43,124 nt of DNA, taken from Clostridium polyendosporum. Lineage in GTDB: Bacteria; Bacillota; Clostridia; Clostridiales; Clostridiaceae. The stretch lies in NCBI RefSeq assembly GCF_018332455.1, contig NZ_BOPZ01000029.1:1-43124 (forward strand), in the 5' to 3' direction. Below the pieces are notes generated by a model, which saw only the letters and a list, made by a program, of their open reading frames with translations, made no database searches and had not been told where the DNA came from. This document shows, one piece after another, positions 26,516-35,300 of this stretch (position 1 is its first letter; each line of letters begins with the position of its first letter). A program made the translations under genes and the position numbers.

Positions 26516-26783
26516 ATACTTCTTCACCATTATCTTCTTCACCTTCAAGTATTTCGTACATTGCTTTAGCATCTTCTTTCTTTACATGTTCAGCAATGTT
26601 TATTATTCTTGCCTTAAGAATTTTTTTAGCAAAAGCAATTTCTATAATATCTCCTTCTTTAATATCTGAAGAAGGTTTTGCTACTTTTCCATTTATAGAA
26701 ACCCGCCCACCTTCACACGCTTCCTTAGCAACTGTTCTTCTTTTTATTATTCTAGAAACCTTTAGGTATTTATCTAATCTCAT
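26514..26783 (-). CDS. rqcP: RNA-binding S4 domain protein RqcP (HslR/YabO family)
   Basis: The 89-aa protein is mostly one S4 RNA-binding domain: MRLDKYLKVSRIIKRRTVAKEACEGGRVSINGKVAKPSSDIKEGDIIEI. In B. subtilis the YabO/RqcP protein works with RqcH in ribosome-associated quality control, adding alanine tails to stalled chains. The acidic C-terminus is short. The ATG has AAAGGAG 8 nt upstream. The hup terminator ends only about 25 nt before the start codon, so expression probably depends on read-through from hup. Confidence 0.93.
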   Translation of the reverse strand: MRLDKYLKVSRIIKRRTVAKEACEGGRVSINGKVAKPSSDIKEGDIIEIAFAKKILKARIINIAEHVKKEDAKAMYEILEGEEDNGEEV

Positions 26784-26808
26784 TGTTAATCTCCTTTAAA
26801 TTTGTAAA

Positions 26809-26832
26809 AGAACCCGAGAGATTTCGGGTTCT
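26809..26832 (-). terminator. Terminator between hup and rqcP
   Basis: A 9-bp stem AGAACCCGA/TCGGGTTCT followed by TTTT begins about 17 nt past the hup stop. The rqcP ribosome-binding site comes about 15 nt after it, and I see no promoter between. Confidence 0.85.
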
Positions 26833-26848
26833 ATAGCAATTTTATCAA

Positions 26849-27124
26849 TTACTTATTAACTTTTTCCTTAAATTCTTTACCAGCTTTGAATACTGGAACC
26901 TTTGAAGCTGGTATTTGAATAGTTTCTTTAGTTCTTGGATTTCTTCCTTCTCTAGCAGCTCTTTCTCTAGTTTCAAAAGTACCAAATCCAACCAATTGAA
27001 CTTTTTCTCCATTTTCAAGAGCTTCTTGAACACTTTCCATGAAAGCCTTTAATGCAACTTCTGCATCTTTCTTTGTTAACTTACTTTTTTCAGCCATACT
27101 TGAAATTAATTCTGCTTTATTCAC
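26849..27124 (-). CDS. hup: DNA-binding protein HU
   Basis: HU is a small dimeric nucleoid protein that bends DNA. The 91-aa sequence starts MNKAELISSMAEKSKLTKKDAE, contains GFGTFETRERAAREGRNPRT (the DNA-binding arm with the conserved RNP) and ends VPVFKAGKEFKEKVNK. The start is GTG at 27124 with AAGGAGG 8 nt upstream; the longer frame to 27175 would add 17 residues across the ribosome-binding site and is rejected. It lies about 220 nt after mazG, with candidate -10 elements in between. Confidence 0.97.
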   Translation of the reverse strand: MNKAELISSMAEKSKLTKKDAEVALKAFMESVQEALENGEKVQLVGFGTFETRERAAREGRNPRTKETIQIPASKVPVFKAGKEFKEKVNK

Positions 27125-27345
27125 TTTTACATCCTCCTTATAACCACATGTTAGTATAGTTTTATAGTACCACATAAATTCCTAAATGTACTATAACTTA
27201 CATTATCATATTATATATCCACTTTTTTATCTAGTCTATAGAAATAACCCTTTTTAGCCAAATATTATAATACGGTAATGCTCATTACTTTAAAGTATAT
27301 ATATTCTTATTATTCTGCATAAAAAGGAAATTTCCTTCTCTGCAA

Positions 27346-28800
27346 CTATTTTTTTTCAGCATTTTTTGCACAGTTCCACAATTTATCCATTTCTTCTAGT
27401 GTCATCTCTGTTAATTGAATTCCTTTTTTTTCAGCTTCCTTTTCTATATAAGAAAATCTTCTTATAAACTTGTCAGAAGTAGCATTTAGCGCTAATTCTC
27501 CTTCTACGTCTAAAAACCTAGCTACATTAACGCAGGCAAATAATAAGTCCCCTACTTCTTCTACTATTCTTACCTTATTTTCCCCATTATATACCTCTCT
27601 TATCTCTTGAAGTTCTTCTTCTACCTTCTTCATAGCTTCTTCTACCCTATCCCAGTCAAATCCTACCTTTTTAGCTTTACTTTGAACTTTTGCTGCTCTC
27701 ATTAACGCTGGAAGATTCTTAGCTATACCTTCAAGTTCCTCTGTTACAGTTACAAAACCCTTTTCTTTCTTCTTTATCTCTTCCCACTTAACTACCACTT
27801 CTCCTGAAGTCTTTGCAACGCCTTCGCCAAATACATGAGGATGTCTTTCTATCATCTTATTACATATGCCTTCTATAATATCTCCAATATCAAAATACCC
27901 ATCTTCTTTTCCTATTGATCCATGAAATACTACTTGAAGAAGTACATCTCCAAGCTCCTCTATAAGAGCAGCATCATCTTCATTCTCAATAGCATCTAAT
28001 ACTTCATAGCTTTCCTCCACTAATGCCTTTTTTAGACTCTCATGAGTCTGTTCTCTATCCCAAGGACAGCCATCTTCTCCTCTTAAGGTTTCTATAATAT
28101 TTATTAAGTCATAAAAATCCTTTTTATTATTTAGATCCTTCGGAATATATACTGATGTTAAATAATCAATATCTTCCTGCATATCCAACTCATATAAAGG
28201 AATTTTTCTTATGCTTTCAAGTCCTTTTATTCCTGCTGCTCTTACAAAATATATTTCCGTATCATCGTTATAATATTCCTGAAGTTTTAATTTTACTTCC
28301 GAAGCAATAAATGGATTGTATACCTGAGTTACTATAGTTCCAATTCTTTTATCTAAAACTTGATGATTCATATCAAAAGCGTCAATAACTTTTATACCTT
28401 CCACTGGATCAATCTTTAGTCTCTCCATAATAGCATCTATAAAACTTACAGCTGGGAGCACCTCATATTCTATACCTTTTTGCTCACAGAGTTTTATAAG
28501 ATTAAATACTGATTTTTCTGCTACAAGCGGATGCCCTGGCACAGCATATACCATTGTACTATTTAAGTCTATTTTTTCAATTAAATTGGTAGCTATAGTT
28601 TGATAAACTTCATCAAAACTATCTGCCTTTTCATAAACATAATCATAAGTCTCAAAACTTATTCCCTCTTCTTTTAAATACTCTACAGTTGGATGCTTTT
28701 CAGTTCTTAGATAAACCTTCTGACAATTTTTTAAAGCTCTTAGTCCACCTAGTGTAAGGGCATCTATTGCCCCTGGGCCTAATCCTACTATTTTGATCAT
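27346..28800 (-). CDS. mazG: MazG NTP pyrophosphohydrolase fused to tetrapyrrole-methylase domain
   Basis: The 484-aa protein has two domains. Residues 1 to about 215 resemble SAM-dependent tetrapyrrole methylases (MIKIVGLGPGAIDALTLGGLRAL, YAVPGHPLVAEKSV). Residues about 225-484 form MazG, with two copies of the all-alpha NTP-PPase core (EESYEVLDAIENEDDAALIEELGDVLLQ and EEELQEIREV...EEVGDLLFACVN). The fusion is the YabN type common in Firmicutes; MazG removes aberrant nucleotides, and the methylase substrate is unknown. AAAGGAGAG lies upstream of the ATG. It starts 14 nt after spoVB, so they are cotranscribed. A weak palindromic terminator (GGAAATTTCC) follows near 27326. Confidence 0.95.
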   Translation of the reverse strand: MIKIVGLGPGAIDALTLGGLRALKNCQKVYLRTEKHPTVEYLKEEGISFETYDYVYEKADSFDEVYQTIATNLIEKIDLNSTMVYAVPGHPLVAEKSVFNLIKLCEQKGIEYEVLPAVSFIDAIMERLKIDPVEGIKVIDAFDMNHQVLDKRIGTIVTQVYNPFIASEVKLKLQEYYNDDTEIYFVRAAGIKGLESIRKIPLYELDMQEDIDYLTSVYIPKDLNNKKDFYDLINIIETLRGEDGCPWDREQTHESLKKALVEESYEVLDAIENEDDAALIEELGDVLLQVVFHGSIGKEDGYFDIGDIIEGICNKMIERHPHVFGEGVAKTSGEVVVKWEEIKKKEKGFVTVTEELEGIAKNLPALMRAAKVQSKAKKVGFDWDRVEEAMKKVEEELQEIREVYNGENKVRIVEEVGDLLFACVNVARFLDVEGELALNATSDKFIRRFSYIEKEAEKKGIQLTEMTLEEMDKLWNCAKNAEKK

Positions 28801-28814
28801 TGGATTCTCTCCTT

Positions 28815-30356
28815 TTATCTATATCTTTTAAGAATTTTGCTCATTATATATTGATACTTAAACACTCCAAAAATTACTATAAGTAATACATATATAATAA
28901 TACCGAAAAATATAGAAATCAAGCTAGATAAAGCATTACTGTGAAATACATGGAATGCTTTTATATATATTCCAAGTACCGCTACTATCATTACAAGTGC
29001 TGCCATAGATGGTTTTATTATAGCTTGAAAATAATTTATTGAAACTTTAAGTTCATACTTCATATAAACAATATTTAAAATTGAAGAAACCAAATAAGCT
29101 AATATAGATGCTATAACAGCACCATATATATTAAGCCATTGCACAGGTATTAAATATATTGTTAATATTATCTTTACGAAACATCCTATCAATAAATTTA
29201 TAACTGGTATGGCAAAAAATCCCGTCCCTTGAAGAATGGATGTAGTAGTTTGAGTTAATATAATAAAAGGTATTGAAACAGACAAATATTTTAATATTTC
29301 ATAACCTTCATGTCTTCCAGGAAATATCAACCTCATTACTGGCTCTGCCATGAAAAACAATCCTAGAAAGCAAGGAATAGCAATTACCATTGATAGTTTC
29401 ATAGCTATATCTACTTTATCTTTCACTTCGTTCATATTCTTTAGTATATAGTTTTCTGCAACTATTGGTATTAATGAGGTGCTTAATGCTAGAGAAAGAG
29501 TTAGTGGTATATTTACAAGTACTGAAGCTTTCCCTGTAAGTTGAGCATAAAGTACGGTAGCCTGCTTATAATCAAAACCTGATTGTAGAAGCTTTTGCGG
29601 TACTAGAATTGAATCTATAAGACTTGCTACAGTACTCACAGCACACCCTAAAGATATAGGTATAGATATTCTTATAAGTTCACTCATAATCTTTTCACTT
29701 GATTTAATTTTCTTTATTCCCCAGCTTCTTTTCAAATTAATATATTTAAACCATAAGTATATTCCTCCAATTATTCCTCCTACAGCTGCACCAAAAGCTG
29801 CACCACCTGCTGAGTATTCTATTCCATATGGAAGAAGAATAAAAGCTAGTCCAACACCAACAACGACTCTTCCTATCTGCTCTACTATTTGAGAAATAGC
29901 AGAAGGATTCATATTCTGAAGTCCTTGAAAAAACCCTCTAAATGCTGTCATAACCGATATTAAAAGTGGTGCTAAAGCTACTCCGAGAATTGAGTAATAT
30001 GATTTAGGATCCCATCTAAGAGCATCTATTATAGTTTCAGCTCCGAAAAATAAAAAGAGTGTCATGCCTGTCCCAAGAAAGAGCATTAATATCATCGATT
30101 CCTTTAGAACTTCAAAAGAACTTTCTATATCTCCAACTGCATTACTCTCCGAAACCATTTTAGATACAGCAACTGGTATTCCTGAAGCAACAGCTACGAA
30201 AAACATGTATAGGGGATAGGTCATTTGATAATATCCCAACCCTTCATCTCCTATTAACATAATTAAAGGCCATCTAAAAAATATACCTAAGAATCTTGTG
30301 AAAATACCAGAAATACCCAGTACCAAACTGCCCTTTATCAATGATTGTTTTTTCAT
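28815..30356 (-). CDS. spoVB: Stage V sporulation protein B (MOP-family flippase)
   Basis: SpoVB is a polytopic membrane protein of the MVF/MATE superfamily needed for spore cortex synthesis, related to lipid II flippases. The 513-aa protein has about 14 membrane helices and the family start LIKGSLVLGISGIFTRFLGIFFRWPLI, then IGDEGLGYYQMTYPLY. The ATG at 30356 has GGAGG 7 nt upstream, and that site lies inside a long inverted repeat able to mask it. It forms a unit with mazG. In B. subtilis the homologue is made in the mother cell; no clear sigma-E promoter is seen here. Confidence 0.95.
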   Translation of the reverse strand: MKKQSLIKGSLVLGISGIFTRFLGIFFRWPLIMLIGDEGLGYYQMTYPLYMFFVAVASGIPVAVSKMVSESNAVGDIESSFEVLKESMILMLFLGTGMTLFLFFGAETIIDALRWDPKSYYSILGVALAPLLISVMTAFRGFFQGLQNMNPSAISQIVEQIGRVVVGVGLAFILLPYGIEYSAGGAAFGAAVGGIIGGIYLWFKYINLKRSWGIKKIKSSEKIMSELIRISIPISLGCAVSTVASLIDSILVPQKLLQSGFDYKQATVLYAQLTGKASVLVNIPLTLSLALSTSLIPIVAENYILKNMNEVKDKVDIAMKLSMVIAIPCFLGLFFMAEPVMRLIFPGRHEGYEILKYLSVSIPFIILTQTTTSILQGTGFFAIPVINLLIGCFVKIILTIYLIPVQWLNIYGAVIASILAYLVSSILNIVYMKYELKVSINYFQAIIKPSMAALVMIVAVLGIYIKAFHVFHSNALSSLISIFFGIIIYVLLIVIFGVFKYQYIMSKILKRYR

Positions 30357-30358
30357 AC

Positions 30359-30414
30359 AATACCTCCAAATTACATAATAACTATTTAATCTTTATTGTA
30401 AATTTGGAGGTATT
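30359..30414 (-). promoter_or_regulatory. Inverted repeat sequestering the spoVB ribosome-binding site
   Basis: On the minus strand AATACCTCCAAATT pairs perfectly over 14 bp with AATTTGGAGGTATT. Pairing continues inward (TAC/GTA, AATAA/TTATT) past a 2-nt bulge to about 22 bp around a loop of about 11 nt. The distal arm contains GGAGG of spoVB and ends 3 nt before its ATG. No T-run follows, so it is unlikely to be a simple terminator. Confidence 0.75.
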
Positions 30415-30497
30415 ATTACAAATAAATGCTTTTAAATGAATAGAGTTTAGAAAAATTGTTAATAATTTAAATGTTTTGATATGCGAGTACTAGTAAG

Positions 30498-31070
30498 TTA
30501 TTGTTCCATTTGTTTTCCTAAAAATGCAGCTGCTGTTTCTGCAAGCTTAATTTCTAAATCACTAAATTTTTCACCAGCTTGCTTAGAAAGTATAATAACA
30601 GCTCCTATTGCATCTCCTTCAGCTATTATAGGAGAAATAACTTGACATGCGTATTTGTCATCTGCTGTGTCATCATTATACAAAGGAACAACCTTACCTG
30701 TAGCTGTAGCTGTAGCTGTACTTGCACCTAAGCACATTGTTTTTCTTTCTTCCATTATCTTTTCAAGCTCATTACTTATCTTCTTTTCTATAAAATCCTT
30801 CTTTGAAGCTCCACTTACTGAAATGAAAGCATCCTTATCAGCAATTAAAACAATATGTCCAATTGCTTGTTGCAGACTTTCTGCATATTCCTTTGAGAAG
30901 TCTGTTAGCTCACCTATAGGGGAATATTTCTTTAGTATTACTCCACCCTCTCTGTCAGTAAATATTTCTAAAGGATCACCTTCTCTTATTCTTAATGTTC
31001 TTCTAATTTCTTTTGGAATAACTACTCTACCTAAGTCATCAATACGTCTTACTATACCTGTAGCTTTCAT
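30498..31070 (-). CDS. spoVT: Stage V sporulation protein T (AbrB-family regulator)
   Basis: SpoVT is a forespore transcription regulator that tunes sigma-G genes. The 190-aa protein has an N-terminal swapped-hairpin DNA-binding domain (MKATGIVRRIDDLGRVVIPKEIRRTLRIREGDPLEIF, 1-37) and a C-terminal GAF-like domain (about 55-185). Between the GAF strands lies STATATATGK, encoded by a tandem GCTGTA hexamer. Length suits the family. GGAGGG lies 11 nt before the ATG, and a second similar site lies 17 nt further out. A sigma-F/G-like promoter precedes it. Confidence 0.97.
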   Translation of the reverse strand: MKATGIVRRIDDLGRVVIPKEIRRTLRIREGDPLEIFTDREGGVILKKYSPIGELTDFSKEYAESLQQAIGHIVLIADKDAFISVSGASKKDFIEKKISNELEKIMEERKTMCLGASTATATATGKVVPLYNDDTADDKYACQVISPIIAEGDAIGAVIILSKQAGEKFSDLEIKLAETAAAFLGKQMEQ

Positions 31071-31083
31071 TAGTATTCATTCC

Positions 31084-31112
31084 CTCCTTAATTGCCTTCA
31101 CTCCTTAATTGC
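31084..31112 (-). repeat. Duplicated ribosome-binding-site block before spoVT
   Basis: The 12-bp sequence GCAATTAAGGAG occurs twice (31084-31095 and 31101-31112), 17 bp apart. Only the copy nearer the ATG is at a usable distance from it. Confidence 0.75.
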
Positions 31113-31132
31113 TTGCACTAAGCTTACATTAA

Positions 31133-31161
31133 TAGTATTTTTCAGAATAGAAATTTTATAC
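31133..31161 (-). promoter_or_regulatory. Sigma-F/G-like promoter of spoVT
   Basis: On the minus strand GTATA (31157-31161) and AATACTA (31133-31139) are 17 bp apart, close to the sigma-G consensus GHATR-17/18-CATNHTA except for the first -10 base. The homologue in B. subtilis is sigma-G dependent. Confidence 0.55.
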
Positions 31162-31218
31162 ACTGATTGGTTATAATTATCTTCTACTATAAACTAAATC
31201 CAATAATGACAGAGAAAA

Positions 31219-31251
31219 CAAAAAAATGCTTAAGCCAAGTTGGCTTAAGCA
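31219..31251 (-). terminator. Rho-independent terminator of prsA
   Basis: An 11-12-bp stem TGCTTAAGCCAA with its complement (31227-31251) is followed by TTTTTTTGTTTTC. It begins about 6 nt past the prsA stop. Confidence 0.93.
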
Positions 31252-31256
31252 CTTCT

Positions 31257-32252
31257 TTAAAGTTTATTCTCGTATGTTTCAACCTTTAATTCCTTTTTCC
31301 ATTCATCAAGATTCTTTTTATACGCTGCATCTCTAGCATTATTTTCCAATGTCTCCTTGACTTGATCCTTAACCTCTTCAAGTGATTTTGTTTTTGCTTC
31401 CTTTTGAACATTTGTAGCCTTTATAATATGCCATCCAAACTGACTTTTAACCGGTCCAGAGATTTCTCCCTCTTTTAAATTTTTAGCAGCAGCCATAAAA
31501 TCCTTATCATAGTTTTGATCATCATAGGATATAAAACCTAAATCTCCACCCTTATCCTTAGTACCATCAGTACCATACTTTGCAGCTAAATCTTCAAACT
31601 TTGCTCCCTTGTTTAATTCATCCTGTATTTTTTTAGCTTCATCTTCAGTTTTAACAAGTATATGTCCAAGCTGTGCTCCTGGTTGCTGAGTGAATTGAGC
31701 TTTATTTTCATTATAATACTTTTCTATATCTGCATCAGTTACTTTTATATCTTTAAATATATAATCCATTACCTTTTGAATCTTAACTTGCTCAGCTAAA
31801 TAACTCTTTAAAGACTCCGTTGTAAAGTTTGCACTTTTTAAAGCTTCATTAAACTGATCATCATTTTGATAAACCTTTTTAATATCATCAAATTTCTTAC
31901 TTACTTCTTTATCAAGTTCATCTTTACCTGGAACAAGTTTTAGCTCCTCAGCTTTCTTTAAAAATACCTTTTCTGTTACCATCCCATCTAAATATTGTTT
32001 TCTCTGTTCAGTAAGGGTATCCTTAGCATCTTTATTCTTTGATAAATCTTCTCCATATTGTTGTTTTAATTGTTCAATAATTGATTTCATTCTATCATCC
32101 ACTTGACCTAACGTAATCTTCTCACTACCTACCTTTGCAACAACAGTTTTTTGTATAGCTTCAGGCGTTTTTTGAATCATGTTACATCCAGCTAGTGAAA
32201 ATCCTAAAACACCAACTAAAGTAATTGTAAGTAATCTCTTTATGTTTCTCAA
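31257..32252 (-). CDS. prsA: PrsA-like lipoprotein peptidyl-prolyl isomerase (foldase)
   Basis: This is a membrane-anchored extracellular folding factor for secreted proteins. The signal peptide ends in lipobox LAGC (20-23), so C23 would be lipidated. A SurA/PrsA-type N-terminal helical region follows. A parvulin domain lies at about 195-290 (AQLGHILVKTEDEAKKIQ, KGGDLGFIS, SGPVKSQFGWHIIK). Length is 331 aa. The start is TTG (32250-32252) with GAGGG 7 nt upstream; no ATG start fits. It has its own promoter and terminator between mfd and spoVT. Confidence 0.93.
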   Translation of the reverse strand: MRNIKRLLTITLVGVLGFSLAGCNMIQKTPEAIQKTVVAKVGSEKITLGQVDDRMKSIIEQLKQQYGEDLSKNKDAKDTLTEQRKQYLDGMVTEKVFLKKAEELKLVPGKDELDKEVSKKFDDIKKVYQNDDQFNEALKSANFTTESLKSYLAEQVKIQKVMDYIFKDIKVTDADIEKYYNENKAQFTQQPGAQLGHILVKTEDEAKKIQDELNKGAKFEDLAAKYGTDGTKDKGGDLGFISYDDQNYDKDFMAAAKNLKEGEISGPVKSQFGWHIIKATNVQKEAKTKSLEEVKDQVKETLENNARDAAYKKNLDEWKKELKVETYENKL

Positions 32253-32315
32253 ATTTAATCCCTCACTTCTCTATTTATATTATTTCTATTCTTCTCAATC
32301 TTTAGAGATAAAATT

Positions 32316-32344
32316 AGTATATCAGTTAATATGTGTAATTTCAA
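32316..32344 (-). promoter_or_regulatory. prsA promoter
   Basis: On the minus strand TTGAAA (32339-32344) and TATACT (32316-32321) are 17 bp apart, starting just after the mfd stop. Confidence 0.7.
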
Positions 32345-32354
32345 TTTACAACTA

Positions 32355-35300
32355 TTAATTATTAATTTTTATTAAACTATCTAAAAGCTGTTTAAATACT
32401 CCAAGCATATCCACTTTCTTTATATCCTTAAGTTTATATACAAAAGCAGGTTTATCACCTAACTTTATAATGATATTATTCTTATGTTTTTCTAAAAGCT
32501 CTTTAAATAAATTTTGTTTAACTCTCTCTCTACTTTGGAATTCAAACGTAACCTCACTACCTCTTTCTTTTATATCCTCAATTCCAAGAATTCTCCCTCT
32601 ACTCTTTATATAAGCTATATCCATTAGATTATATACTGGCTGCGGTATATCTGAATACCTGTCTTCAAGTTCATCCTTAATATCCATATAGTCTTCAAGA
32701 TTTTCTATAGCTGCAATCTTCTTATAGATTTCAATCTTTTGAAGCTCATCTTCAATATACTCAGAAGAAATATACGCATCTACTTTTATATCAATAGATG
32801 TCTCCACTGGCTCTTGTTCAATTTCTCCCTTAATAAGCTTTATAGTATCCTCAAGCATTCTGCAATATAAATCATATCCTATTGAAGCCATATGACCATG
32901 CTGAGCAGAACCCATCATATTACCTGCGCCTCTTATCTCTAGGTCTCTCATCGCTATTTTAAAACCTGAGCCAAGTTCTGTAAAATCCTTTAATGCTTTC
33001 AATCTCTTTTCTGCTACTTCAGTTAAAATCTTATCTTTTTTGTATATAAAATAAGCATAAGCTATTTTATTACTTCTGCCAACTCTTCCTCTAAGTTGAT
33101 AAAGCTGCGAAAGTCCCATCTTATCTGCATCATAAACAATCATAGTATTTACATTAGGTATATCAATACCAGTTTCTATAATTGTTGTACAAAGAAGAAC
33201 ATCATATTCATGATTCATGAATGCCATCATTTCATTTTCAAGTTGACGTTCAGTCATCTGTCCATGCGCTATAGTTACCCTGCTTTCTGGTATCAAGTTT
33301 CTTAAATAATCACCCATGTTATGGATGTCATCTACCCTATTGTATACAAAGTAAACCTGACCATTTCTATTTATTTCTCTCAATACAGCATCCCTCAGAA
33401 GCTGATCATTTTGTTCCACTACATAGGTTTGAATTGGATACCTTTCCTCTGGAGGTGTTTCTATAACCGAAATATCTCTTACACCTGTTAAAGACATATG
33501 TAGAGTTCTTGGTATAGGGGTAGCACTTAGAGTAAGAACATCTAAATTTTTCTTTAAGTTTTTTATCCTTTCCTTTTGAGCTACACCGAATCTCTGCTCT
33601 TCATCAACAATTAATAGTCCTAAATCTTTAAATTGAATATCCTTAGAAACAAGTCTATGGGTTCCTATAAGAATATCTACATTTCCTTCCTTCACAGCCT
33701 GAAGTGTTTCTTTCTGCTGCTTAGCAGTTCTAAATCTCGATATCATATCTATTTTTATAGGAAAATCTGAAAATCTCTTTTTCATGTTATTATAATGCTG
33801 TTCTGCTAATATAGTAGTCGGAACTAAAAATGCTACCTGCATTCCATCCATTACAGATTTAAAAGCAGCTCTTAATGCAACTTCAGTCTTACCATAACCT
33901 ACATCTCCACATAGAAGCCTATCCATTGCTTTATCAGATTCCATATCTTTTTTTATCTCTTCTAATGAAGTTAATTGATCAGGTGTCTCTTCATAAGAAA
34001 ATTCATCCTCAAACTGCCTCTGCCATTCCGTATCCTTTGAAAACTTGTGTCCCTTTAATGTAGATCTAGCAGCATAAAGTTTAACCAAATCCTCTGCAAT
34101 TTCATTTATCGATTTCCTAGCCTTTGCCTTAGCTTTCTGCCACTCACTACCACCTAGTTTATTAATCTTAGGTGATTTCCCTTCACTTCCTATATATTTT
34201 TGTACAAGATCAAGTTGGTCAACTGGAACATAGAGCTTATCTCCCTTTTCATACTCAATATCAAGGTAGTCTCTCTTATGCCCTTCAACCTCTATCTGCT
34301 TTATTCCCTTATAAACACCTATACCATGATTTACATGTACCACATAATCTCCAAGCTTAAGTTCTGCAAAGCTTTTTATCTTTGCAACACCCTTTTGCTT
34401 AGAAGGTTTTTTACTAGTTTTTCTTTTAGTCTCTCCAAAAAATTCCTTATCAGAAATAACACATACTTTTAATTCTGGATACTCATAGCCCTTCAACTGA
34501 TTTCCAAAGGTTATAATAACTTCACCTAATTGAATTTCTCCAACTACATCTTTATAGATACTTTCTATTCCTCTTTCCATTAAAGTATCAACTAATCTTT
34601 CTCCCCTAGGTCTTGTTCCTGACAGTATTAATGTTTTATATCCCTTACTCTTTTTCTCTCTAATATCTTCTATAAGCAAATCTAACTGTCCATGATAGTT
34701 ATGTATGGTTAACTGTGAAAAGGTACATACAGAAAGTGGTTTTAAAAAATCAGTAGCATTTGCAAATGGATTAAGAGTTATTATATTACTTGTATTAAAA
34801 TTTTCTATAATTCTCTCCCTATTCATAATCAAGTTTCCTTGTGAAGGTAAGATATCGCCTCTTTCAAGAAAGGCAGCATAATTTTCTTCAAATTCAAAGA
34901 TAACACTATCCAACTTTCCTTTGCATCTTTGAGAATCATCCATTATGATTATATAATCTTTAAAATACTGAAATAAGTCTGAAGGCTTTTTAAAGAAAAA
35001 TGGCAGATAACTATCTATAGTTTCAAAACTCCAAGTTTCCTTAAGATTTTCTAAATTAGACTTAACAACAGAAGTTATCTTGTCTATAATATCTTTCTCA
35101 CTTCTATCTCTCAACTTTATAAAATTACTTAACTCATCTTTTATCTTTTCAACTGCTTCATTTATGCTTTCTTCATCTAATATTATTTCTTTTGCAGGAA
35201 AAATATCTATCTTTTCCACCTTTTCTACACTTCTTTGTGTCTTCACATTAAAGGTTCTTATAGAATCAATTTCATCCCCGAAAAGCTCTACTCTAAATGG

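Noticed and set aside
26845-27033. A 62-codon minus-strand frame overlapping hup
   Set aside because: It is a frame-shifted shadow of hup.
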